NCBI GenBank assembly: GCA_949358305.1
Contig: OX442315.1
Location: 23,214,427-23,278,426, forward strand
Length of the DNA: 64,000 nucleotides
Origin: Strigamia acuminata
Taxonomy: Eukaryota; Arthropoda; Chilopoda; Geophilomorpha; Linotaeniidae
Direction of reading: 5' to 3'
Positions 1 through 12,000 of the stretch are shown here, piece after piece. Made by a program: the position numbers and the translations under genes. Below the pieces are notes generated by a model. It was not told the origin of the DNA. It ran no database searches and saw only the letters and a program-made list of their open reading frames with translations. The number at the start of each line of letters is the position of its first letter. The stretch's first letter is position 1.

Positions 1-2400
1 TACGATGGATGAAATGGTTTGTTTAATATAAAGAGCATAAAATGTTTTCGTGTGCGTATACGGCGTAAGTGATGTTTGATGTAGGTGGTATCTATAATTG
101 GTGCTTTGTAATTAATATTGCTTCTAGTTAATACGTGCAATTGATATCAGCTGCAGTTGATGTTAACGTTAATTATTAAATTGCTGTCAACTGATTTTGT
201 CTGCATTTGTTATTGGCCACATAAAGTTGAGTGTCTTCACTGAATGATGTTGTTGTTCGCGATTCTGACTGGTATTTTTCTTGTTTAAATTTTGGAATTT
301 TGAATATTTTTCACGGAATCTTTGTTGTGCGTAATATGAATGTGCTGAATGTGAGTGGTTTCCGCTAGGCAACACTCGCTCTTGCCTCGGTGTTTGTGGG
401 TAAGTTGTTTCTTCTTATTAAAAAGAGATCGGAGTTTGCACACTTTGCCCTTGAGGTGACGCATTTGCAAGCTCAATTGTAGCTTTGTAAAGAGGCGCAT
501 GGTACAATGATGGCGGCAGTGGGGCGAGTGAGATTCGAATAGAATGGCAAATGAAGGGTGGGATAGGTGTGGGTGATCGTCCGAACGAACATTTCTTAAA
601 ATTGGAAGAAAATTTGAATGGCGGTCGTTCTTTTGTGACTGGTGTGAGACTGAGAGAGTTCGGCCATCCTTCTGCTCTTGTAATCCTTGGGGTATGTTGG
701 CAAAATGCCACGTTAGTCAAGGGTGATACAGAGGCGACAGGAAAATGCGATACTCTCTCAGTTGCGGATTTTTATGGCAAGAGAAGGTAAAAAGATAAAG
801 AAGGCCAAGCACAAGGGCAAGAGATGAGATAACCCTTTTGCTTGCACTTTTAGAATGTCAGTCTAATTGGAAATTCCTATATTGTTGTTTTTATCAGCTT
901 GCTGTCTTTTACTCGCCTGTTTATCCGCCCGCGTTGGATATTGCGCATTCAGTGCTCTTTTTGGTTTAATTTTTATTTTTTTTGCAAATATCGAATACGG
1001 ATCAGTGGATTTTCCAATTAGCAAACGAATGCGGTGCAAATTAATGACAGCCAAAGTGCATTTGGCTGCTTTTCTTTGACGTCAGTGAATTGTGTTTGGT
1101 CATGGTTTGAAATCGTTACTTTAAAAAAAAAAAGCAGGTTTGTTTTTCAAATTTAATCTGGGTCAAATAAATGGTAGAACACACTTAGAATAATCTTATT
1201 ATAAGCTGTGAAGTTGAGTGGATGGTCATTTTCTTTTTGTTTTTTTTTTCTTTTTGTTTTTGTGTGTGTTTATTTTTGGTTCTTGGGTTTAGGATTGATG
1301 TTTATTCTAAATGGACTAAATGAAGTTGTATGCGTGTGCAGTGCGTCTTGAGAGTAAGCAAACGGCACTTACTACGAATCAACATATAAGATTGAGAAAG
1401 AAGCATTTTAGAAATGGAAGAGAAAACGAAAATACGAGAGGAAAAAATAAAGGGAAACAGATCAATACACTTTGCAATGTGGATCGAGAGAAGAGCATTT
1501 TAAAGAGACAGAAGCAAAGCACCGATACCATGAGTCTCCAGACGCTGGTCTTGGAGCTTTTGCAACAGGCTTTCAAAGACGAGACTTTATTAGAATTGTA
1601 AAAGGAATGGAGAAAAAAATGCATCATCAGGCTGCATACAGACGACAGTGAAAATAGAAGGAAGAGGCAGTGGAGGATTTACGTTGCCATGATTCCTATG
1701 ATGCTGAATCGTTTTCTGAAGAGCCAGAAGTGAAGGGGCGTTTTGTGTGTTTGTGAAAGCTACCTGTCATACTTGGGTTTGCGTGGGGTTTCTTTTTCGT
1801 CTCTTCGCCTCCTCGCCTCTTCGTCTGCAAAATATGTTCAAATTCACCAAGCTGTCTGCTGCTCTTCTCTCAGGCTTGCTCGCAAAGAAACCGTTGAATC
1901 GCAATTGAAAATTTAATTCATCTATTTAGTTGGCCATTTTTTAACCATAAAGTTGAATTGTAATTAAACTTTTTTTTGTAACAGTTTATGCTACACTTTA
2001 TTTTCGAAAAAGTTTCAGTCGAATGAATATGACAAAGTTGATGTTAGTTTTTTGTGTGTCGTCAAGTGCAGTTGGAGCAGTGTGATTTCTTATGTGTTTT
2101 TGCTTCACAGTCGAATGGTCAGATGGCTGTTTTTGCATGCCACATTTCCGAGAGGCTCCATTAATGGGCAGACGGTAGTGGCATGCGTTGTGTGCTCGAG
2201 GAGATAATCTTCTTCCCCTGTTGTCTGTCAACATTTGGCAGTGAGATGTAGGAAAAGAGACTGTTCTTTTCTTGCACACAGCTTTTTCTTTGTTTGGCAT
2301 AGCGTAGCATGTGGACTCGAGTAACTGATTAAAAGTAGTAATACAACTCAATTGTAATGTTTTTTTTTTTTTTTTTAAAGGTTTTGTTTTTTTTACATAT
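1..2400 (+). other. Intronic/non-coding segment upstream of ratchet point 1
   Basis: I see no coding exon here. The open frames present (the longest is about 117 codons on the minus strand at 1998-2351) do not resemble any family I recognise, lack flanking splice signals that would make them exons, and read through T-rich or A-rich tracts. The segment holds T-rich low-complexity DNA around 1232-1262 and 2360-2376 (17 consecutive T) and a degenerate CTTCGCCTC-like repeat near 1796-1826. An isolated donor-like word, TGG|GTAAGT, occurs at 400, without a convincing acceptor upstream. I interpret the stretch as the 3' part of an intron segment that ends at the acceptor half of the site at 2437; that is an inference. 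Confidence 0.4.
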
Positions 2401-2442
2401 CTAATGTTTTTGTTTTTTTCTATTTTGTTATTTCAGGTAAGA
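2401..2442 (+). promoter_or_regulatory. Recursive splice site (ratchet point 1)
   Basis: A CTAAT branch-point word at 2401-2405 is followed by a T-rich polypyrimidine tract, then the acceptor TATTTCAG ending at 2436, joined with no intervening base to the donor GTAAGA starting at 2437. The branch-to-AG distance (about 31 nt) is normal for an animal intron. This juxtaposition is the known form of ratcheting points in long Drosophila introns: the acceptor is used first, which regenerates a donor, and the next segment is then removed. The sequence shows the motif; use of it in splicing is inferred. AGGTRAG occurs about six times on the + strand of this window by my reading, and three of those have a strong pyrimidine tract, against none on the minus strand. 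Confidence 0.55.
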
Positions 2443-2505
2443 ACTAATATCGAGATAAATAGTATTGTCTGCCAGAGCGTCCTTCCAAATGATCAGTGCG
2501 ATAAG
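2437..2505 (+). other. Putative recursive-splicing exon 1 with downstream donor
   Basis: The 69 nt following the composite site end at AAG|GTAGAT (donor at 2506). In flies and vertebrates ratchet points are thought to be recognised by exon definition using a weak downstream donor, then skipped because the regenerated upstream donor wins. The donor here is only fair (GTAGAT rather than GTAAGT). If included, the exon would be 69 nt, divisible by three. Inclusion cannot be judged from sequence alone. Confidence 0.3.
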
Positions 2506-5500
2506 GTAGATGTGGGAACATTTTCTATTGCATTGACGTTTTAGGATACTATATAGTTGGAATTCTAGTTTAGTCTCGAATTTGGGCATTCATTTGTTGA
2601 AGAACTTCCTTCCAGTTTGAGAAGTCGAAAATTGTATTCTGGGTTGCACTTTGTGCACTCTGTCCACTGCGCAAGGTTGAAACTGAGGGAAAGGTCTCTT
2701 GGGTATACCTTGGACAATGTCCAGGAGCAAGTTTGAGAGGAAACGATGGCTCCACGACGAGGGGCCACGACTTCCGAAACCTGGAACAGACAAGTGATTG
2801 ATCTGTTTACCCAGAGAGGCGGAAGAATAGGCCAAGGAAATGAAGTGGGAGGATGTGTATGGGAGACAATATCCCCCCGCACTCTTATACTTTTTCTTCT
2901 CTCTTTATTTTTTACCCAACCTCCTCTTTTTTAGCTTTTTGGATAAAATGCTTAGCCTATAGAAGAAAAAAAAGTGTGGGCGAGGTAAAAGTTGTTGTTG
3001 AGGTATTAAAAAAAATATTTAAGAAAAAAAAAACATTTTATTTTTTCGTTCGGTTGATTGTGGTCCTTGGACAGCGGGCGGTTGATTGGAGAAACTTCTC
3101 TAATCGAATTCATTCTTTTCAACCGTAGTCTCGAGTTGATAAAAAAAATGTAAGATGTAGTAAAAACGATAGGAACATTTCATTTGTTTGTTTGAAGTAT
3201 TCTGATTATTTCTTCGTCCAATTTTATTTGGATGAGAATAGTGAGAAGTGTAAACGTGCAATTTCTAGTTGGGTTAGTTATTCATTTATAATGTGTATAT
3301 AGTCGTCCACTGTGTGTACAATTCGTCTGTTTTTAGGGGAAGAAATTTAAGATGGGAAGTGTTGTTTTGGGTTTACGTCTGGCGGCTGTGAAAGCACAGT
3401 GTTTGATCGATCCGTCATCGTTGCACGTGTCTTGCGGGGGAGGAGATTTTGCCCCAGCTTCGCCTCACTGAGCCTCTGCCCGCCTTATTAAGGTGGTCAC
3501 CACAGCAGAGTAAACATTGTGTATGTGGACCTCGTTTTTAGATGAAACGTCGGTGTCAGTCAATACGAGGAGGTTTGCACGTTGGTTACGTTGTAAAGAG
3601 GGAGCAGCAGGTGCCTGCAAAGAGTCCTTTTGGCCGCGTGGGGAATTGCCAGTCACTGGACAGCAAATAGAAATATGACCTGCTGGAAAATTTGAAATTA
3701 TTACTTTTTCGTGAAGGATCCTATCTCGGGTCTGCGCCCCGCGAGAACGAGAAAGGTTAAAAGTTTATTATCCGATGGCGTTAAAGATAGAAAAATGGAA
3801 AGTTTAATTTGAATAATTATAATTATAATTAAAATTAAAATAAATGATAATATTGATCATTTATATATTTAAAAAATATTGCGGTAATTCGAATGAGTTT
3901 GTTTTATTGGGTTTTAAGATTTGTTTTTTTATATATATTTTTTTTTATTATTTTTAATCCTAGCTAGCAATCTAGCATGACGCGAGTTTTCTTTTATTTG
4001 TTTATCGTTAAAAGGAGAAAAAAATTGCAAAAAATATAATGGTAGAAAAAAGTTGTGTTAGAAAAGAAAGGAGAGAGTGTCGTTCTTCATATGATATCTG
4101 GGACTTAAGTTGTGTGATATATATGAGCGTAGTGTTTTGTAGGCTGTCACACATTTCAAAATGGTTGTATTAGCCCCTAAGGAGGGAGAGACAAGATGGT
4201 GTATACATGAGGAGGGTATGACTATGTATCGAAATGGTATAATCATCTTTTTCCGTGCTTGTTTCCATGGTAACTTTATGCAAACTTTTCTGTTTATTCA
4301 TTTAAAGGACAGATGTGCAATACAGTTTTAAAAGGATTTGGAATACTACGTTATTGATGTCACCATTTAACTGATAATTTTTGTTAAAAAAATTATAAGG
4401 TTTTCAGCTTTAGGACTTTATTAAAAATAAATTTTAATGAATTGTAAGATGTTCAATTCCAGTTCATTTATTATTTGTTGTCATTAATGAAAAGATGGGA
4501 CAAAATGATCTATAGTAACTTGAAGATTTTTTAAAAAATACTATTCTTGACGTGTAGCAGCATTGAATGGTTGAAATATGAACTGAAAGAACTGTAAACA
4601 GATACTTTTTCATTCATTTTATAACTTATCTTTTAAAAAAAAACATTTCTCACAAAAAGTGTTTAGTTTGTTCAGAAAAACAATAGAAAAGAAAGAATTA
4701 ATGCCTCCATGTTTAGAATTTCGGTCTTCATCTGATAACAAACAAAGGAACAAGTCGGGTTATTTTGGAATAATAAATTAATATTTTTATTTCGTAATTA
4801 CAGTTGGTTTTCATAATTTTATTCTCCAAGTTACCCACTGCAGTTACACACTACTGTGCGATAAAGCCCTTTGAGTTCGGTCGCAACAACGGAACCGAAC
4901 GTTTGTAAAAGGCGGGATGGCATTAAAAAGGAAATATGTTCCTAAAATGGTATTAATAGTAGTAATATCATAGATATTTAAAATCCTAAATTAGCATTTT
5001 GATCCTGAGAAGTACAAGCATAGGGATTTTAAAAGAGTTGAATGGGTTTTTAAAATAGTTGGCGAGTAAATCGAGATGTTGTTTTGTTCACAAAGTTTTG
5101 TTTATCATAGTCATGAAAACAATTGGGAAATTTGTTTAGATGTCGTTTTAATTAATATAATCTTCATATTCGTTTCTTTCGAGGAATTATTTGTTTGTTT
5201 GTTTACTACGATTTAAGTGAAAAGAGGAATTTAGCTCTTTGTTTTATTTGATGAGAAGAGTGCACTACGAATTCGTTTCCTGTGTTTGGAATTGAAAAAT
5301 ATTGAGGAATATATTCTCTCGTTAAAAATAACATATTAAAAAAATAAAAGAAAAAGGAAAATATAAGTTAAGAAAAAAGAAAAGCAATCTCTCTTGAACG
5401 AAGCCCAAATCCATTATGCTTTTCAATGCAGGCACTTACGAGAATTATTAGCAATTCAATAGATCTAATCTTCCACGAATTGACCCCCTACAGTGAGCTT

Positions 5501-8500
5501 CCCTGCTTGGTGCTCAGTTGAAGAAAAGCTGAAAGCGCATTGCGCACAGTTTGAAATTTCTCTTTGAAAACTTGAAAAGTTCTGCTTCGATAGTTGGCTG
5601 TTATTTTTTTTATTTTTTTTATTATTATTATTTTTTTATTCTTCTCTCTTTCTCCCGCTTTATTTCTTGCTTCCTTTTGTCTTGGAAAAAAAAGAATGGA
5701 GTGAGTGGTTTGGGATGGGATGGGATGGGTTGGGATGGGTAGTGGTTGGCGATATCTATTAAATCAAATCATGTGAAAAGAATCTTTGCAGACTGTGAGC
5801 AAAAATAAAGAAATGGATTATGGCAAGTGAATAAAAACAATAGGATGTTTTTTTTTAAAAATAATTTTTACCGGAAAAAAATCTATTATTTTCTTTTGTT
5901 ATTTTTCTCCCTTTTTTGTGCACTAATGAATCATTTCTGATTTGTTAGGGAGAAGGGTAATTTAAAATTATTTTTAAGTATTTTTTTTGCAGTGATAATA
6001 TAATGTGGGGAGTAAAAGTAAATGAATGTTATCGTCGAGTAAAAATTTTTTTAAAGGTGGAATTCTAAGTTTTATGGTTGCATAAAAAGAAAGGTGGAGA
6101 GAGATGCGAAGGAGTGATTAAAAACGGTTGAAATACGAGAGTTGCAGAGAATCTCGTTTTGATATGCTAAGGCGGAGTATCTGCGATGCTCTTCTTTAAT
6201 TTCATCCAAGTCAAGTCGGGTACAACACTTGTTGATATTTCAAACAAATTGATCGTTTCTTGCTTCCCTCCCGCAAATTTTCTTCGCTCACTCATTCGCT
6301 TAGTAAATGAAGAATAGGAACTTATTGAGATCGACATTTTTTAGAAATCAATTTTTTTCTATAAACACTTTTTCTAAGGATCCGTTTTCAATTAAACTAG
6401 AAAAATTTTCTAGGCTGGGTTAAATAAAAAAAAAATATATTAATTGAATAGGTAGAAAAAATAAGGTTTGTCATCATTAACCACGGGATGTTGCAGCTCC
6501 ATCACCTCATTTAACTTGAGGTGTGGAAATAAAAGAGGAAGTGCGTGATGTAGTTGCGTTTTCTCTTACTCCACCATTCATTTTTTTTAACCTCCACCTC
6601 TTCTTTCTTGTCGTGAGCTTTTACCATTAGCTTGGCAGTCCATTTACATCTGTTTTAATTAAGCCTTCACCCATCTTCATTCCGACAAAAATACATATGA
6701 CATAGTGAAATTAAGGTCGTTAAAGATACAGCAAAGTAAAACTAAAAATGCAAATGAAGAAATTTTATAGAAAAAAGAAAAAAAAACGAAAATAGAAGAT
6801 TAAAAATAAAAATCAATAAGCGAAACAATACTGAATAGATTAGAATGTGAGTGGCATTTTATTTTTCACTTTTTTTTTCCCCGTTTTATTTTACGGTGCA
6901 AAAAGCAAGCGAAGCGTCAGTTGAATTGCATATATTAAAGGTTAACGTGTTGGGGGTTTGTGGAATTGGAATTATGGCAAACGACTGAACGAACATATCG
7001 ATTGATTTCCTCACGGCCGCATTCTGGTGATAGAGTTAGAAATTCTCTTGCTCGAATGGCAGGTACGTGGGCGAAAGGGCCTTGGCAATGGGGTCTGGGC
7101 CTGCATGGGAATGGGCCGACCATAGTCTGATCAAACACTTCCCTCTTCCTTTTCTCTCTTTCTTCGATGTTCTATTCTTCCTATTGAGTGAACAGGCAGG
7201 TGTGTGGGGATCAACGGATGATCGCAATGCCCATTTCAATGATCAATACGACTCACGTTTTGCTCCATTTCACCATATTTAGCACGTGTTTGGAGTACGT
7301 TTTACTTTGTATGGATTAAGGTTAGGTTGTAAAATTCGTTGAGAGATTTTTTTTCTTTTTCTTTCATTTCTTGTTTTCCTTTTTAGTTGAATTATTTTTT
7401 CCCTCTCTTTTCTCAAATAATCGAGTTATGTTTTTATTTTGGGCAACTTAATTGAATTGTGTGTAGAAAAATGCCCGAAAGATGATTATACATTATAGAA
7501 AATTAATTTTAAAATATTACTCCGTACTTTGAAAGGTTTTTAAAATATGATGAAAACAAGGATACGGTATTTGGCTTTATTTGAATGTTATGAAGATAAA
7601 ACTAGGTTAGTATTGATTGCTGGAGAAGGGATTCATTAGGAGAAAAAGTGTTGTGCGTGGAAGGGAATTGTAACCCTTCGGGCACCAGAGGTTGCTAATA
7701 GAAGGATGCTGAAGGGGAAATGGAAACTGTGTATCAGGGATTGCATAGTACAGCGACCCATCCACGTTTGCTTTTGTTTCTTGTACACATTGCTTCACTT
7801 AATTAATTAGTTAATCAATCAGGTAGTGAAACATGCTTAGAGAGAAGGTTCGGGGTGGGTTGGCGAGATAAGCGAATTGATTATGTGCTTGGGGAATAGA
7901 AACGAATAAAAAAAATTCAAGATCTGTACATGTAGCGTGTTATATTTCTTTCTTTCGTTGGCTTTGTAATTTGAAAATATTTTGGAAAAAAAATGATAGG
8001 AATTTGTCGCAATGAGCCTTTTACTTTACGTATAATAAACAGGTGTTAAAGTTAGTAAGTGATACTTACACTTGATGGGCTTTGTGCCGTTTTCGTGGGG
8101 TGAAATTAGGAAAACACTTTACCTCGTTTATCGATTTTGCCATTAAAATAGGATATCAAGCGAATTTTAAACATGTATTGAAAAGGCGGAGAGGAAAGCG
8201 AATTAATCCTCGACTCGCCTCGCCTTCTCTTCCTCTGCGAGTCTGTAAGGGAGTATTGATGCCGAATAACCCATTGGATCCATTCTGTAAATATCGATTT
8301 TTTTTCTCCCCTTTTCTCCCCCTCCCTCTTTACTCTCAAAGCTATAACCCTTCTACACTACACATACTGAGAATGGAAGACTTTTCATTGGCTGACATTT
8401 ATCATCGGAAGTGATGCATGGAGTCTTTGGTGGAATCTTTTTTTGTAGTCCAACTCTTCATTTTACAGATCAGAAAGGTTGTGGGTAGGTCTTTTTTTTT

Positions 8501-9000
8501 TTTCCTTTTTTTTTTCTTTTTCTCTTCTTTTCTTCCATTTTTGATGTGAGAAGAAGGAAGGATGAAATTCCATCTTTCTTTCCTTATGGAGGCACCAAGA
8601 GTCGTCTCCTATTTAGACTTGTGGCGGAAATGCGCGAATATTGAATATAAAACGGTCGAAAAAATTCTTGAAATGCCTTCTGCATTTTCTAGCATTTTTT
8701 TTTATTTTATTTATTTTATTCTTTATCATTATTATTTTTTTAATGATTTTTTTTTCTTATTTTTTTTAATGATTTTATTAAAAGTTATTGCTTTTCAATG
8801 GAAGTAGCAATGGAGAAAATAAATTGTGTTTGCAGATAGATACGTATTTAGAGGGCCTTTACCCTTTTAGTAAATTCAGGTCTGGAATGAATGGAGATGA
8901 AAGCGTAAGAGGTCAGAGTGAAACGTGGATTCAGTTGTTGGCCCCTTTTTCCACTTCGGTCATGGCTTATCCTCCATATTGATTGGAACGCCATGATCGA
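2506..9000 (+). other. Intronic/non-coding segment, no gene seen
   Basis: No exon can be supported. Between about 2565 and 2935 several frames on both strands stay open together (up to 105 codons on the minus strand and 62 on the plus strand, the latter with an ACGATGG start at 2746). This reflects a locally GC-richer patch and I recognise no family in any frame. Elsewhere the sequence is AT-rich with A/T homopolymers (about 3005-3045, 3830-3960, 5595-5640, 6425-6440, 8488-8530, 8695-8780). A strong acceptor-like tract ends at 5992 but no donor follows. A GCAG|GTACGT junction at 7063 has only a short pyrimidine tract. A string of TAATTA-type words lies near 7799-7822. Confidence 0.4.
5712..5739 (+). 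repeat. GGGAT short tandem repeat, G-quadruplex-forming tract
   Basis: Six GGG runs separated by two-base AT or TT spacers occupy 5712-5739. This exceeds the usual four-run requirement and has very short loops, so the + strand (and an RNA transcribed from the minus template) should fold readily into a parallel G-quadruplex. It sits just downstream of a long T-rich block (5595-5660). Confidence 0.7.
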
Positions 9001-9011
9001 AGAAGCTGTTT

Positions 9012-9034
9012 CCTCGACTTCTTTCTAGTCGAGG
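9012..9034. other. Perfect short hairpin
   Basis: CCTCGAC at 9012-9018 is the exact reverse complement of GTCGAGG at 9028-9034, separated by a 9-nt TTCTTTCTA loop. A further CCTCGAGAGG follows at 9041-9050. Function unknown; short palindromes of this size can occur by chance. Confidence 0.3.
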
Positions 9035-12000
9035 GCTTCCCCTCGAGAGGCAGAGGCTATTGCATGGGAATATTACCCTTTTTTTGTGCCGTTAAGTCAT
9101 TCGCGTGTCGAGTTATCGGCAAACGAATGAGTCGAAGCCTAGTCTTTAGGGGCCTCGTCAATATGGCCCTGGGTATCAATGAAGGCGTGGGATGAGATCA
9201 CGTGACCAGACCCCGTCTCTCTTCTCCCACCTGAGGTCGGCAGCTGTTGGTATCATGATCGGCCGCCATATTTCACACTTATCAGTTGCTGCTCCTCCCC
9301 TGTGGTCGTTTTTCACTAACTCTTTGCTCTTTTTTTTTTTTAATTTTCAAATGCCAAGAAAAGAATATTTTTTAAAATAATTTTATTTTATTTTTTCTTT
9401 GAAAAATAAAATTAATTGTTCATACACAATATTTCAACTTGAAAGAAGCAAAGAAAAAAGATTTACAAAAGTTGACGGTAAAGTGACAATTAAAGTCTTC
9501 AATATTCTCTGCACTTTTCTTGGGCCTCTTGAAAAGCCGTTGTGAATCCCTGGCCACTACGTCGAATGAATACCTAAGTGATTATGGTGGAAGAAAACGC
9601 ATGCTGAGAAATGGAGTTATTTTTCACCTCTACTTTAATAGCATTTATATGTAAGTTTGTTTAAAATAAAAGAAAGTGGAAAGCTGGCGGCCATCTGTTG
9701 CTCTAAATTAGTTTGAATCCAGTCTCAGGTGCAAAAACGAATTGGCAATTGAGTTTTTAGGATTAAGTGCTGCGTTGGAGTTCGGTGAGTTAATGTTGCA
9801 AGAGTTGGCTCTTCAATCCATCACCAGAGTCGTTCTTTGGAGTCCCTGATGGGTAGGAAGAGTGTATTTAATGCTTTGCTGTCGTTAAGGTGGTCAGCTG
9901 TTGATGGATGAGCGGACATTGGGCAAGACCAAGGGGCTCAGTGGTGCAAGTGCAATGAATTACAGTCCAGTGTTAGCTCCCAAGATGCCCCACCTGGGAA
10001 AGGAAAATCCAAATTGAAGTTGACTTGGGAGTATAGGCTGATCCAAATAGAAGGATTTAAGGATTTTGCTTTACAATTGAATGAATCTTAGCAAACAACT
10101 AAGTTTTCTAAATATTAGACGTCTTTAAGGAAGAAACGAGACTGCAATCTTCAATGTGAACTTTTTTTCTTCTACCATCACTCGTCATTTGCTCGATTAA
10201 GAGTTAGAAGTGGTGGAATCTCTTAAAAATGTCAGTTGTGGGTCTTTTTTTTTTTTTTTTAACTTTAATAAGTCTACTTCTTTTTATCTGGTTCTTGTCA
10301 CAAAGCTCAAAGCCCCGTCTCATTACTGTGTATCATCGTTACTCGGGGCGGAGAAAGAGAAGCTGTCAAATTGGGGTTCACTGCAAATTCTAAAGGCATT
10401 GCCACATATCATCTTATACTCAACACAACACGCGCGCACATATACACAGACATATACAGTATTACAGGCTTTGAAGTGCTTTCAACCACTACTACTTAGA
10501 GACATCAAGTCTAGTGAGCTTGCTCTATTTATTGGCCTAAGTTGAGCACAGATTTTTTTGGCATTCCACAAAAAGAAAAGGGTTTGTTGAAGAAGTTGGT
10601 CTTAAAGATTTCGTGAATATGTACGCCTCGTTAACGGCGCGAGAAAAAAAATAGGAAAGTCCTGAATTTTTTTTCGCTTTTCTTTTTTTTTCCTACCAAG
10701 GATAAGCAGTCGTTAAGTCAGTCGTGCGCATCCATTGAGAATAGCCCATTCGACACGAGCAACAGTCCAGGTTGAGTGAAAGAGTCACAGGTAAAATGTC
10801 TTGTTTGTGCCCATCAAGACAAATATAAAAAGTTGGGAAGGTTGTATTTTATTCGTGGTTGACTGGTCACGTTTGGCTGTCAACGGATTCGATGTTTTTT
10901 CTTCTTTTTTATGTGTTTATTTATTTATTTATTTTATTTTTCTCAATTTAGGGATGGATAAACAAAATTTTGTTTTGATGATAATTTCTAGTGTTTTAAA
11001 TTGGTTTTTGCATAGCTGAGTTACATAAGAGATTTGTAACATGGTTTTCGATTGAAGTTGATTAGATTGGAAATTCTTAGCGAAATGAGTGCCATCAAGC
11101 CAACCACAAGAATCTTATTCTGTTCGACAGATTTGATCTTGCCAAGCCACAGGCACTTCTAATCTCACTTCTCTCGACCTAATTGACATGCAAAAGCAAT
11201 GAGGGGACTGCCTAGTGAGAGAATAGATGGAAAAAAAGAGTTAGGGAAAAGAAAGAGCGAGAGGGAAAGTTTATTTTTCTAATTACGAGCAATTAATGGG
11301 ACGGAAGCCGCAGATGCGACTGCACTGTCATAATTGAGGGTTGAACTTGGATGGCCCCCTGCTAAGACTTGAGTGGAAAATGTTGGCAAAGTGCTTTTTG
11401 CATCTATCAACGAAGAAAGGATGTTTTTTTTTGTGTGCAAAATATGCTTACGTTTGTGACCAATAATCTTTTGTTTAATGCGCAAAATCATCAGTTTTTA
11501 CCATTTATTTCCATTTTTTTTCTTTTTTGCTTCTCTTCTCTTCTTTTATTGGGATTCGTTTTCTCTTTCTTCGGATTTTCTTTTTCTTATTTTTAAACTA
11601 CAGTCGAGTGGTTCTGCTGGTGCATACACAACAACGCTCTTGTTACTCCGTTTCCAAGTGGGCGGGTAGAAACGGGTTGTTACTTTGCAAGAACCCATTG
11701 GCAAAATGGAAAAAGAAAAGTGTAGGAGAAGGAAGAAATATAAGGATGGTGGTGGGTGGAGAAAGTTGGAGTATGGGACGGTGGAAGGGGAGGTAGGGTT
11801 AGAATAGGAGGTTTTAAGAGCAGGTCGCTGTTTAAGGGGCTCTTGTGTTGCGGAGAAGAAAGAGGGTGTTCTGGTCGCTTGGTCCATAGTATACACGTTA
11901 GTCGCAATCCACTCTCTTTTAACTTGGAAGTTTTCCATAAGCGTAACGGGGCGGTGGTTCCAATAATTGCACATTATTCAGCGCCAAAGCAAGAGCCGAT

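Noticed and set aside
4261-4274. X-box-like GTTTCCATGGTAAC
   Set aside because: One half-site has a mismatch; about three such sites are expected by chance. Kept out of the RFX argument.
7040-7070. GCAG|GTACGT junction
   Set aside because: Pyrimidine tract is short and interrupted by purines, and no branch-point word lies at the right distance.
11546-11974. 142-codon minus-strand open frame
   Set aside because: Low-complexity P/S/F-rich translation over CT-poor/GA-rich tracts, no splice signals, and opposite to the strand of all good splice evidence.
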